Positions 1-6,405 are shown, numbered from the stretch's first letter. The stretch: DNA of 10,706 bases from an uncultured Lachnospiraceae bacterium (GCA_934418055.1 CAKRWX010000059.1:1-10706); one strand, 5' to 3'. A program made the numbers and translations. Notes: generated by a model from the letters alone, not told the origin.

Positions 1-66
1 CCTCCATCACCTTTGTGAGAAGGCGGCTGGCCGGGCCGCCGGTTTTGATACCGGTATCATCTCTGT
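1..66 (-). promoter_or_regulatory. Structured 5' leader of a gene starting just left of the window
   Basis: Read on the minus strand, this stretch ends in GGAGG (plus 1-5), a strong ribosome binding site whose start codon would fall just outside the window. Between the predicted transcription start near 67 and that site lie three foldable elements. The first is a 14-bp perfect palindrome TGATACCGGTATCA at 46-59. The second is a GC-rich stem, GGCGGC (22-27) with GCCGCC (35-40), loop 7. The third is a small TCAC/GTGA stem next to the ribosome binding site. No riboswitch class is recognised. The leader reading is an inference because the gene itself is not visible. Confidence 0.45.
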
Positions 67-102
67 TGGCTTTATCTTAGCATGGATTTGAAAAGAAATG
101 AA
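67..102 (-). promoter_or_regulatory. Leftward promoter, extended -10 type
   Basis: On the minus strand TGCTAAGATAAAGCCA (plus 82 down to 67) carries an extended -10, TG-N-TAAGAT. Position 67 is a suitable start site, 7 bases after the -10. The -35 at 17-bp spacing (plus 97-102, TTCATT) is poor, 3 of 6 by eye, as expected for an activator-dependent promoter. The same -10/start-site wording occurs in the promoters at 146-165 and 1128-1147. The served gene lies left of the window. Confidence 0.5.
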
Positions 103-116
103 ATTCATTCTTTTCA
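89..116. promoter_or_regulatory. Near-perfect dyad, candidate LysR site
   Basis: A 28-base inverted repeat with one bulged base is centred near 102.5. Its core AATGAAATTCATT (97-109) is a perfect palindrome, and the flanks TGAAAAG and CTTTTCA pair outside it. It lies between the leftward and rightward promoters. Its centre is about -35 from the predicted leftward start (67) and about -58 from the rightward start (161). This is where a LysR-type activation site would sit for the leftward gene. Binding is inferred. Confidence 0.45.
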
Positions 117-123
117 TCAAAAG

Positions 124-140
124 TATTCATTTACTGAATA
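124..140. promoter_or_regulatory. T-N11-A dyad, candidate LysR recognition site
   Basis: TATTCA (124-129) and TGAATA (135-140) form a perfect 6-bp dyad around a 5-base spacer and fit the LysR-family T-N11-A pattern. The centre at 132 is -65 from the predicted leftward start at 67. It is about -29 from the rightward start at 161, so it would overlap the regulator's own promoter. That is the classic layout for activating a divergent target while repressing its own gene. Occupancy by the product of 192-1100 is inferred. Confidence 0.5.
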
Positions 141-145
141 GTTTG

Positions 146-165
146 TGATAAAATGAAGCCAGATT
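146..165 (+). promoter_or_regulatory. Promoter of the first LysR gene
   Basis: TGATAAAATGAAGCCAGATT contains an extended -10 (TG-N-TAAAAT, 149-154) with a likely start at A161. No good -35 is visible at 16-18 bp. It matches the deoD promoter (1128-1147) at 16 of 20 positions without gaps, including ten identical bases around the start site, so the two may be co-ordinated. Confidence 0.5.
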
Positions 166-191
166 CATTTAGGTTAAAAAAGGGGGATTTT

Positions 192-1100
192 ATGGACTTT
201 CGGGACCTTTCTTATGTTCTGGCCATTGCCAAAACGCAGAATATCACCAAAGCGGCGGATTCGTTGTATGTGACCCAGCCGACTTTGACGAAATTTTTGC
301 AGAATTTAGAAAAAGAGATGGGGCAGAAGTTATTCCGGAAATTGGGAAACCGGTTTGTGCTGACGTATGCAGGGGAGCGGTATGTGGCCAAAGCCACGGA
401 AATCCTGAATCTGAAAAAAGAACTGGATCAGGAAATGGGGGACATCATCAAGCAGAATGCCGGACGTTTGAAGATTGCGTTCCCAACCATGCGCGGAACG
501 TACATGCTTCCATGTACACTGCCGATTTTCCATAGTCTGTACCCCAATATGCATCTGGATATTTTAGAGGCTCATTCCAGTTTGCTGGAAGGAATGCTTT
601 TAAATGGCGAAGCGGATCTGGCCTTTTTTAATCTTCCGGTGAAAAGCCCGGATATTGATTATGAGATCATCAGCCACGAGGAGGTGGTTCTTGTCCTGGC
701 GGCTGATCATTCGTTAAAGGACGCAGGCATCGAGAAAGAGGGATGCAAATATCCATGGCTGGATCTTCATCTTCTGGATAACGAGCCATTCATTTTACAG
801 CCGTCGGGCCAACGGACCCGCCAGACCGTAGACCAGCTATTCAAAACCTGCCATTTTTATCCCCAGGTCCGCCTGCAGACCAGCAATATTTCCGCTGCTG
901 CGGAACTGGCTTCCCGCGGGTATGCGGCGTGTTTTGTGACAGAGACCCATTTGAAACACATTCCATTTAAGAAACAGCCGTTGTTTTTCTCTGTGGGAGA
1001 TCCTAATACGACAGTGGATTTTGTAGCGGCTTTCCGGAAGGGAAGTTATCTCTCTTATCATGCACAGGAGTATATAAAAATTGTCCGGGATTTCACGTAA
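192..1100 (+). CDS. LysR-family transcriptional regulator
   Basis: A 302-residue LysR-type regulator, full length for the family. An N-terminal winged helix-turn-helix (about residues 3-62, recognition region TKAADSLYVTQPTLTKFL) is followed by a linker helix and a periplasmic-binding-protein-like effector domain (about 90-300). The ATG at 192 is chosen because AAAGGGGGA sits just upstream and because MDFRDLSYVL aligns with the normal LysR N-terminus. The in-frame ATG at 153 would add 13 atypical residues and lies within the promoter. It is divergent from an off-window gene and 70 bp upstream of deoD. Dyads at 89-116 and 124-140 suggest autoregulation and control of the leftward gene. The effector cannot be read from the sequence. 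Family assignment is firm; targets are inferred. Confidence 0.95.
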   Translation: MDFRDLSYVLAIAKTQNITKAADSLYVTQPTLTKFLQNLEKEMGQKLFRKLGNRFVLTYAGERYVAKATEILNLKKELDQEMGDIIKQNAGRLKIAFPTMRGTYMLPCTLPIFHSLYPNMHLDILEAHSSLLEGMLLNGEADLAFFNLPVKSPDIDYEIISHEEVVLVLAADHSLKDAGIEKEGCKYPWLDLHLLDNEPFILQPSGQRTRQTVDQLFKTCHFYPQVRLQTSNISAAAELASRGYAACFVTETHLKHIPFKKQPLFFSVGDPNTTVDFVAAFRKGSYLSYHAQEYIKIVRDFT

Positions 1101-1127
1101 ATAGGAATAACAAAAATCCTGATTTTG

Positions 1128-1147
1128 TGTTATGATAAAGCCAGATT
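1128..1147 (+). promoter_or_regulatory. deoD promoter
   Basis: TGTTATGATAAAGCCAGATT holds an extended -10 (TG-N-TATGAT, -10 at 1131-1136) with a likely start at A1143. The -35 at 17-bp spacing (TAACAA, 1108-1113) is weak. The AAGCCAGATT block (1138-1147) is identical to that at 156-165 and has the same offset from the -10. A loose AGGA/TCCT dyad (1103-1120) lies over the -35 area but is too short to call an operator. Confidence 0.55.
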
Positions 1148-1170
1148 AAAACAGAATGGAGGAATTTATT

Positions 1171-1875
1171 ATGACACCACATAACTCAGCCGAAAAAGGA
1201 GCATTTGCATCTACCGTATTAATGCCAGGAGATCCGCTTCGCGCGAAATATATTGCAGAGAATTTTTTAGAGAATGCGCAGTTGGTCAATAATGTCCGTG
1301 GCGTGAATGGTTATACAGGAACCTATCATGGAAAACGGGTATCCGTGATGGCAAGTGGTATGGGAATGCCGTCAATCGGTATTTACTCTTATGAATTGTT
1401 CAATGTCTATGATGTGAAAAGCATCATCCGTGTCGGCAGTGCGGGAGCCATCAGCCCGAATGTGAAGATGCGGGATATCGTTATCGCTATGGGGGCTAGT
1501 TATCAGTCTGAATTTATGAACCAGTATCAGCTTCACGGAACTTATGCGCCATGTGCCAGCTACCGTCTGCTGAAGAAAGCCGCTGATACCGCAGAAGAGC
1601 TGAAGCTGAATTATAAAGTGGGAAGCGTTGTTTCCGGTGATGTATTTTACAGTGAGCTTTCTGAATTAGTGTGGGCGAAAATGGGTGTGCTGGCTGGCGA
1701 GATGGAGTGCGCAGGTCTGTATGCCGTTGCTGCAAGAGCAGGCAAAGAAGCACTGTGTATGTGCACCATTTCCGATATCATCGGTGGTGACGCAGCCAAC
1801 AACTTAACGCCAGAGGAGCGGCAGAACAGCTTTGATGAGATGATCCGCCTGGCGCTTGAGGTGGCTGACGAGTAA
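1171..1875 (+). CDS. deoD: Purine nucleoside phosphorylase, DeoD type
   Basis: A cytosolic hexameric-type (NP-I family) enzyme that phosphorolyses purine ribo- and deoxyribonucleosides to free base and (deoxy)ribose 1-phosphate in purine salvage. It has 234 residues, normal for DeoD. Visible family residues include His4, the phosphate-site MPGDPLRAKYI (Gly20, Arg24), Arg43 in NNVRG, IIRVGSAGA (Arg87, Ser90), Phe159, GEMECAG (177-182) for ribose binding, and catalytic Asp202 in SDIIGGD with Arg217. The ATG at 1171 is chosen over 1156 because TGGAGGAA (1157-1163) gives correct spacing and MTPHN matches the family N-terminus. The gene follows the LysR gene in the same direction with its own promoter. 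A stray copy of its last ten codons lies at 9817-9849. Confidence 0.96.
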   Translation: MTPHNSAEKGAFASTVLMPGDPLRAKYIAENFLENAQLVNNVRGVNGYTGTYHGKRVSVMASGMGMPSIGIYSYELFNVYDVKSIIRVGSAGAISPNVKMRDIVIAMGASYQSEFMNQYQLHGTYAPCASYRLLKKAADTAEELKLNYKVGSVVSGDVFYSELSELVWAKMGVLAGEMECAGLYAVAARAGKEALCMCTISDIIGGDAANNLTPEERQNSFDEMIRLALEVADE

Positions 1876-1926
1876 AGAGTTGAAATCATGAAAAAATAAA
1901 AGGATATCCCCATCAGTAACGTTGAA

Positions 1927-1959
1927 ATCTCCATCATTTTTGGATAAAATGATGGAGAT
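1927..1959. terminator. Perfect 14-bp hairpin between convergent genes
   Basis: The arms 1927-1940 and 1946-1959 are exact reverse complements (ATCTCCATCATTTT and its complement) around a 5-base loop TGGAT. It sits 51 bp after the deoD stop and 64 bp after the convergent Fic stop, as expected for a bidirectional terminator. Neither side has a clean T-tract: the plus side continues AATTATAAAAA and the minus side TTCAAC. It could instead be an mRNA-stabilising hairpin or a dispersed repeat. The structure is certain; the role is moderate. Confidence 0.5.
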
Positions 1960-2023
1960 AATTATAAAAATTCCAGAAGAACGATATTGTGCCACAGAAA
2001 TTTCACTTTTGATATTTTTTCTC

Positions 2024-2914
2024 TTAATATGCAATCCTAAAATAATCCAAGTATGCTTTATATCTATCTTGTGCTGTCAGGCAAGTATCAGTCAGATACC
2101 CTTTTTCATTGTTCCATTCTTTCAAGCCTCGATAATAAAACATTTTCAAATTATCCTCGATAATAAATGGAACAATATTATATTTCAGGCATTCCTTGAA
2201 CATAATCAATCGTCCCACACGACCATTGCCATCCTGAAATGGATGGATACGTTCAAACTTCACATGAAAATCCAGAATATCGTCAAAGGTTTTTTCTTCC
2301 TTGTTGTTGTACTCTGACAGCAATTTCTTCATCCTGTCTGCAACTTCTTCCGGAAGTGCAGTCTCCATACCTCCAACTTCATTTGGAAGTTTCTTGTAAT
2401 CACCGACAGCAAACCAATCCTTTCTGGAATCACTGGTTCCATTTTTCAGAATCAGATGCAGCTCCTTGATAAACTTTTCCGTCAATGCCGATTTTGCATG
2501 ATCAATAATCATATCAATACACCGGAAATGGTTTGCCGTTTCAATCACATCATCTACATTGAGCACTTCTTTTTCTATACCAATGGTATTCGTCTCGAAG
2601 ATATATCGGGTCTGATCGTGAGTCAGCCGACTTCCTTCCATGTGGTTTGAATTATATGTTAAATCAATCTGTGTCTTATGATAAATGCCTCCAGAGTATT
2701 TATTTGCCTTTTCATCCTGCAAAATATCCAGCAAGGTCATTGGTTTTTCTTTCTTTTTGTTAGAACGCTCCGGCTTTTCTGCATTTTCCGGAATATTCCA
2801 TGTCTTTCCAGTAAGAAATGCTCCCGACACACGACCATGGGCACAATAATTTCTTACACTACGTTCAGATACATCCCATTTTTTTGCCATTTCAGCAACT
2901 GAAAGGTATCGCAT
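2024..2914 (-). CDS. Helix-turn-helix/Fic-domain fusion protein
   Basis: A 296-residue protein. Residues 1-45 form a MerR/excisionase-like DNA-binding fold (YLSVAEMAKKWDVSERSVRNY, then TGKTWNIPENAEKP). A lysine-rich linker (about 48-58) follows, then a Fic domain. The Fic core HPFQDGNGRVGR (224-235) is complete, with catalytic His224 and the nucleotide-anchoring GNGR. Fic enzymes usually transfer AMP to a target hydroxyl. SNHMEG (89-94) fits the (S/T)xxxE(G/N) inhibitory helix, so this is a self-inhibited class II Fic that needs no separate antitoxin, and none is seen. The ATG at 2914 is chosen because AAAGGAGG (2922-2929) precedes it; GTG 2932 would lie across that site. The coding region looks AT-richer than its neighbours (21 G/C of 60 at 2461-2520), which suggests transfer. 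The target is unknown. Confidence 0.9.
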   Translation of the reverse strand: MRYLSVAEMAKKWDVSERSVRNYCAHGRVSGAFLTGKTWNIPENAEKPERSNKKKEKPMTLLDILQDEKANKYSGGIYHKTQIDLTYNSNHMEGSRLTHDQTRYIFETNTIGIEKEVLNVDDVIETANHFRCIDMIIDHAKSALTEKFIKELHLILKNGTSDSRKDWFAVGDYKKLPNEVGGMETALPEEVADRMKKLLSEYNNKEEKTFDDILDFHVKFERIHPFQDGNGRVGRLIMFKECLKYNIVPFIIEDNLKMFYYRGLKEWNNEKGYLTDTCLTAQDRYKAYLDYFRIAY

Positions 2915-2969
2915 CTGCCACCCTCCTTTCACACGGTAAAAAGCACATTCTGTGAGTTTTTTAGTATCA

Positions 2970-3004
2970 TGATTTCAAAAATCACGTTTACTATGGTTAG
3001 TATA
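2970..3004 (-). promoter_or_regulatory. Fic gene promoter with overlapping palindromes
   Basis: On the minus strand TGGTATACT gives an extended -10 (TATACT, plus 2999-3004) with a predicted start near 2992. A palindrome TACTA-N4-TAGTA (2989-3002) covers the -10 and start site. A second, TGATTT-N3-AAATCA (2970-2984), lies just downstream. A further TTAGTAT half-site is at 2961-2967. Such placement suits a repressor, possibly the helix-turn-helix protein itself; that link is inferred. The -35 (TGGATT at 17 bp) is weak. Confidence 0.45.
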
Positions 3005-3083
3005 CCAAATTATCGGCAATAAATCCATGCTTTTGCACTTACTCCTGCGATATTTTTGCCGTAATAGACGAGTAAAGTACATA

Positions 3084-3129
3084 TGAAAAACGCAGCAGCA
3101 GAAAATCAATCCCGCGGCTGCGTTTTTCA
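3084..3129 (-). terminator. Rho-independent-type terminator of the hydrolase/permease operon
   Basis: A 13-bp perfect stem (3084-3096 with 3117-3129, core AAAAACGCAGC / GCTGCGTTTTT) surrounds a 20-base loop, starting 15 bp after the permease stop on the minus strand. The T-run GTTTTTC is the descending arm on that strand. It is the only strong hairpin in the 230-bp gap between permease and Fic gene. The rest of the gap is AT-rich with only a weak bulged inverted repeat (about 3034-3044 and 3070-3081). Confidence 0.75.
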
Positions 3130-3144
3130 AACTCATTTTTTCAT

Positions 3145-4458
3145 TTAAAATGCCGGATATACAGTCATGATATACAAAATAGCAACGACAGAGATAATAA
3201 TGGATGGAAGCCATCCCATTTTGAACAAATCTGTCTGGTCATAACCGCCTGCGCCCATCATAGGAGCGATAGTACCGGTAGCCATTGGTGTCATGAAAGC
3301 GGTAAGGCATCCGGTCATCAGAAGAAGGAGTGGACCGACTGGGTTACAGCCAAGGGCTTTACAGGTTAATACCAGGATAGGTGTGAAGATATTGATCACG
3401 CTGGTATTGTTCATAAACTGTGTCAGGATAAATGGAACGATGAAGAACGCTGCTCCAATGACATAACCGTTGGAGCTCATTCCAATAACGGAAGCGAATG
3501 TATTTCCAATCAATTCTCCTAATCCACATTCGGTCATAGCTCCGCCTACTGCATAAGCGGCAATCTGCATCAATGCGATTCTCATAGGAATGGCGTCAAT
3601 GGCTTCCTGTGGTTTTAAAACTCCAGTTGCCACAGAGATTGCAGCTCCGGCAAATGCGACCTGCCAGCCGGAAAGCCCCAGATTGCTGGAAAAGATCAGA
3701 AGGATGGTGGTAACGGTGAAAATGAGATATCCCAGGACTTCTCTTACAGGGTCAAGCTGCGGAACGGCTTTTCCTTCTTTTTTGGACTGGGTTCCGGTTT
3801 TTAAGGTAATCGGAACAGTTGGTTGCGCCGGTGCCATTTTCGGCGCGATAAATACGGCGTACAGGAATACGACTACCGCGATCGGAAAACGTCCGAAAAA
3901 TGGATCCAGAAGGTTCATGGCATAGTCGGTATATCCATAGCTTTCCAGATATGCGTTCTGCTGTGCAAATGTGATGGCACCGCTGCCTAAAGGCAGAATT
4001 CCGATACTTGCCACGCCGACCAGACCTAAGGAAAACATAGCCTTTGACGGGCTGACGTCCATCGCCTCGCAGGAAAGCGCCAGAAGTGGTGATACGACTG
4101 TAAATACAACAACCGGGCTTGGAATCAGCTGGGAAAGCATAAAAGCGATGAAGCAGTATCCAGCTAACATAATGGTAAAACTGCCGCGGCTGACTTTGTA
4201 AACCATCTGTGACAGCTTATGGACCGCCTGCGTTTTGCCAAATCCAGCAGAAACCACAAACATACTAACGATCAGGATCACATTGGAATTGGCAAAGTTA
4301 GAAAGAACTGTTTTTGCAGGAACAATTCCAGAGAAGGAAGTCAATGCAATGGCGCACATTGCAACAACTCCTAAGGTTGTATGAAGCCTTTTGGAAAATA
4401 CATATCCTAAAATAAGGAAAAGAAAAATAGCTAAGCATAACCCCATTTGTATTGTCAT
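3145..4458 (-). CDS. SLC13-like (anion permease) membrane transporter
   Basis: A 437-residue, very hydrophobic inner-membrane protein with two homologous halves, as in the ion-transporter (SLC13/ArsB-NhaD) superfamily. The first half has a re-entrant-like SQLIPSPVVV (109-118) and PLGSGAITFAQQNAY (156-170). The second has FMNNTSVINIFTP (348-360), equivalent to the substrate-binding SNT motif of DASS transporters, and FMTPMATGTIAPM (388-400). A charged cytoplasmic loop (about 205-240) separates the halves. AGGGGGT lies upstream of the ATG. The upstream hydrolase gene ends 23 bp before it, so the two are co-transcribed. Family members carry di- or tricarboxylates, sulfate or other anions, usually with sodium. 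The substrate here is unknown; it may be what the hydrolase acts on, or its product. Confidence 0.85.
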   Translation of the reverse strand: MTIQMGLCLAIFLFLILGYVFSKRLHTTLGVVAMCAIALTSFSGIVPAKTVLSNFANSNVILIVSMFVVSAGFGKTQAVHKLSQMVYKVSRGSFTIMLAGYCFIAFMLSQLIPSPVVVFTVVSPLLALSCEAMDVSPSKAMFSLGLVGVASIGILPLGSGAITFAQQNAYLESYGYTDYAMNLLDPFFGRFPIAVVVFLYAVFIAPKMAPAQPTVPITLKTGTQSKKEGKAVPQLDPVREVLGYLIFTVTTILLIFSSNLGLSGWQVAFAGAAISVATGVLKPQEAIDAIPMRIALMQIAAYAVGGAMTECGLGELIGNTFASVIGMSSNGYVIGAAFFIVPFILTQFMNNTSVINIFTPILVLTCKALGCNPVGPLLLLMTGCLTAFMTPMATGTIAPMMGAGGYDQTDLFKMGWLPSIIISVVAILYIMTVYPAF

Positions 4459-4481
4459 AATTTTACCCCCTAATAAAAACC

Positions 4482-5327
4482 CTATTCCACCTCAACGACG
4501 GATACGTTTACGCTATACCATTTGCAGCGTTCCATGGACGCGACTCTGCCGATCTTATGATGTTCTTCCATATATTGGTTCATATAGTCAAACAGATTTT
4601 TGGTAAATTCAGGATCGTCCACCAGCCAATTTTCATGATGCATGGGAACCAGCATGGAGACGTCGATCTTGGAAAACCACTCCGCAAACTGTTCTGCAGC
4701 AGTGTCTTTGTGCTTGGAACTTGCCATTTTGTTGCGGATCACAAGGTTTGGTTTCTCTTTCTGCTGAAGCCGTTTTAACATTCCGTCATCGTTTCCCCCA
4801 ATGAAAGCCAGACGGAATCCCTGATCCGTGGTGAGAATGAAATTCATGTTGAACATACCGCCAAGTACATTTAACTCTGGTGAACTAGGACAATCCGCAA
4901 ATGCCTTTTTTGTCTCTTCATAATCAAATGGCAATGGATGATGGACGCCGTGATGGGTTTCCAGCATAAATCCGTCGAAATAATAAGTACCCTCAAAATC
5001 AACTGGATAAATGCTTGTCAGCGGAATATGGAATGTGCGGGCAACTTCCATACATGCAGCGGAATGTGTGATGACGGTCGGATGGAAACGATCATATACA
5101 TCCTGGATATTGGCTGTGTGATCTCCGTGGCAGTGGTTGATAAAAAGATAATCACAGCCCTCTAAATCTTCCGTGTTGAAATCTTTTGGACAGGCTCTGC
5201 CCATTTGTCCCTCGCATTTGTAGCAGGGATCTGTGATCAGGTACTTTCCGTTTGGCAGGCGGAACTCAAAGCACTGGCCATTGATCCACCGGAAACGGAA
5301 CGCAGATGATGATGCAAGAATATTCAT
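4482..5327 (-). CDS. Metallo-beta-lactamase-fold hydrolase
   Basis: A 281-residue cytoplasmic protein with no signal peptide. Motif 1, HCHGDH (65-70), fits the HxHxDH dinuclear metal site. Further candidate ligands are the His-rich THHGVHHP (124-131), Asp180/Asp181 in GGNDDG, and His230/His231 in PMHHENW. The overall layout resembles UlaG-like lactonases and related uncharacterised hydrolases rather than true beta-lactamases, and the window holds no ascorbate PTS genes, so I give no symbol. AGGAGGAGA precedes the ATG. It is first in a two-gene operon with the SLC13-like permease, which suggests uptake and hydrolysis of an organic anion such as a lactone or ester. The promoter has two LysR-type dyads, and a LysR gene lies directly upstream. 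The substrate is unknown. Confidence 0.85.
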   Translation of the reverse strand: MNILASSSAFRFRWINGQCFEFRLPNGKYLITDPCYKCEGQMGRACPKDFNTEDLEGCDYLFINHCHGDHTANIQDVYDRFHPTVITHSAACMEVARTFHIPLTSIYPVDFEGTYYFDGFMLETHHGVHHPLPFDYEETKKAFADCPSSPELNVLGGMFNMNFILTTDQGFRLAFIGGNDDGMLKRLQQKEKPNLVIRNKMASSKHKDTAAEQFAEWFSKIDVSMLVPMHHENWLVDDPEFTKNLFDYMNQYMEEHHKIGRVASMERCKWYSVNVSVVEVE

Positions 5328-5366
5328 ACCTTTCTCCTCCTAATGATTTTCAATTACTTTAGTGTC

Positions 5367-5431
5367 ATTATAAGGTTTCTACTGCCGGATAGTCCAATAT
5401 CCTTTTTGATAAATAAATTCCTAAATGGAAT
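5367..5431 (-). promoter_or_regulatory. Promoter and LysR-type dyads of the hydrolase/permease operon
   Basis: On the minus strand there is a perfect -10 TATAAT (plus 5367-5372), with a start predicted near 5360 and a poor -35. Upstream lie two dyads: GGATA-N6-TATCC (5387-5402, centre about -35) and ATTCC-N5-GGAAT (5417-5431, centre about -64, T-N11-A type). A recognition site near -65 plus an activation site near -35 is the standard geometry for LysR activators. The adjacent product of 5497-6405 is the best candidate binder. Confidence 0.6.
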
Positions 5432-5440
5432 GTATTTTTG

Positions 5441-5488
5441 CAAAAGAAAACGGGCATACAAAAATGAAATTCATTTTCATATGCCCGT
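5441..5488 (-). terminator. Rho-independent terminator of the LysR pair
   Basis: The outer stem ACGGGCATA (5450-5458) pairs with TATGCCCGT (5480-5488), and the inner palindrome around ATGAAATTCAT continues the stem almost to the tip. On the minus strand the stem is followed by TTTTCTTTTG (5441-5450). It starts 8 bp after the LysR stop. The inner 14 bases are identical to the dyad core at 96-109. Confidence 0.85.
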
Positions 5489-5496
5489 CCGGATTT

Positions 5497-6405
5497 TTAT
5501 TCGGAAACGATCTGGCGTAAGGTGGATAAAAGCATGGTATAAACAGACGTTGTCTGAAAGCCTTGTCTGCAAATGAGGCAGTTTTCAACGGTGATTCCCT
5601 GGGATGGTTCTAATAAATATACTCGCTGGTGGTCGATTTTTTCAGGAAGCCGTTCCAGAGTTCCCGCAATGATGTAGCTTGCTTTTCCAGCGTCTACGGT
5701 AGCCACACGGTTTTGAAAATTGGTTAATTCCAGGTATTGCAGGGAGATGTGGTTCTTTTTCTGAATCATATCCAGATAAGTACGGCTGCTGCTTCCAGGT
5801 ACATTGACCACGAACGTTTCGTCCATAAGATCTTCCAGACGCAGGACTGGTAAGGAATACTCTGGAACGTATCTGGCTTTCTTTTCCGCCGGAGAATCGG
5901 CCCGTAGATAGACCATGAGATAGCAGTGCCCGATTTTTTCATAATGAATTCCATTTTTCCGATGAACCGTATTGATCAGTGCGATGTCCATAAATGCGTT
6001 TTTGACTGCCTCTTCCAGCGGAAGGGAGTTGCCTGTCCGGATATTGATAAAATATTGGCTATCAACATTTTTTAACAGTGGGAGAACCAGCTGTTCTGCC
6101 CATTGACCGGTAATTCCGAGAATGATACAGTTTTTCTCCTGGGCTTTCCGGTTTTCCATCTGCTTTTTGAAGTCCGAATGGGCATTCATGATCCGCTCCG
6201 CCATATTGAGGAACAGCTGGCCCTCTTCGGTGATACTCAGGTTACTGCCCATGGTGCGGTTGAAAATTTTTATTTCATATTCAGCCTCTACTTTTTTTAC
6301 ACGCTTACTTAAAGCAGGCTGTGCAATCAGTAATGTTTCCGCCGCGCGGCTGATACTTTTTTGTTTCGCAATCTCAGCGATGTATCGAACGTCTTCCATA
6401 TTCAT
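5497..6405 (-). CDS. LysR-family transcriptional regulator (second of a pair)
   Basis: A 302-residue LysR-type regulator. The helix-turn-helix is in residues 3-62 (ISRAAETLLIAQPALSKRV), followed by a divergent effector-binding domain. Compared with the neighbouring LysR, the effector half lacks close similarity, so this is not a simple recent duplicate. The ATG at 6405 is supported by AGGAGG, 8 bases upstream; Met3 is a less well spaced alternative. The ribosome binding site overlaps the TAG stop of the upstream LysR gene (TAGGAGG), so translation is likely coupled. It ends in the terminator at 5441-5488 and lies directly upstream of the hydrolase/permease operon, whose promoter carries paired dyads. 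It is therefore the likely activator of that operon, by inference. Confidence 0.93.
   Translation of the reverse strand: MNMEDVRYIAEIAKQKSISRAAETLLIAQPALSKRVKKVEAEYEIKIFNRTMGSNLSITEEGQLFLNMAERIMNAHSDFKKQMENRKAQEKNCIILGITGQWAEQLVLPLLKNVDSQYFINIRTGNSLPLEEAVKNAFMDIALINTVHRKNGIHYEKIGHCYLMVYLRADSPAEKKARYVPEYSLPVLRLEDLMDETFVVNVPGSSSRTYLDMIQKKNHISLQYLELTNFQNRVATVDAGKASYIIAGTLERLPEKIDHQRVYLLEPSQGITVENCLICRQGFQTTSVYTMLLSTLRQIVSE

Noticed and set aside
22..47. GC-rich stem followed by GGTTTTG as a terminator for a rightward gene
   Set aside because: The T-run is short and the context (GGAGG and an extended -10 on the other strand) fits a leftward leader better.
153..191. Upstream ATG at 153 as the LysR start
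   Set aside because: It overlaps the predicted -10 (149-154), has no ribosome binding site, and adds residues not seen in LysR N-termini. ATG 192 has AAAGGGGGA upstream.
1156..1170. ATG at 1156 as the deoD start
   Set aside because: It lies within the ribosome binding site TGGAGGAA that serves ATG 1171, and DeoD proteins begin with the MTPH-like sequence.
1922..2317. Plus-strand ORF of 131 residues
   Set aside because: It starts in the hairpin and is antisense to the Fic gene. The hydrophobic, low-complexity product has no family features.
3014..3081. Inverted repeats CGGCAA/TTGCCG and a bulged ACTTACTC/GAGTAAAGT stem between permease and Fic gene
   Set aside because: Short, widely spaced or bulged; consistent with chance in AT-rich intergenic DNA.
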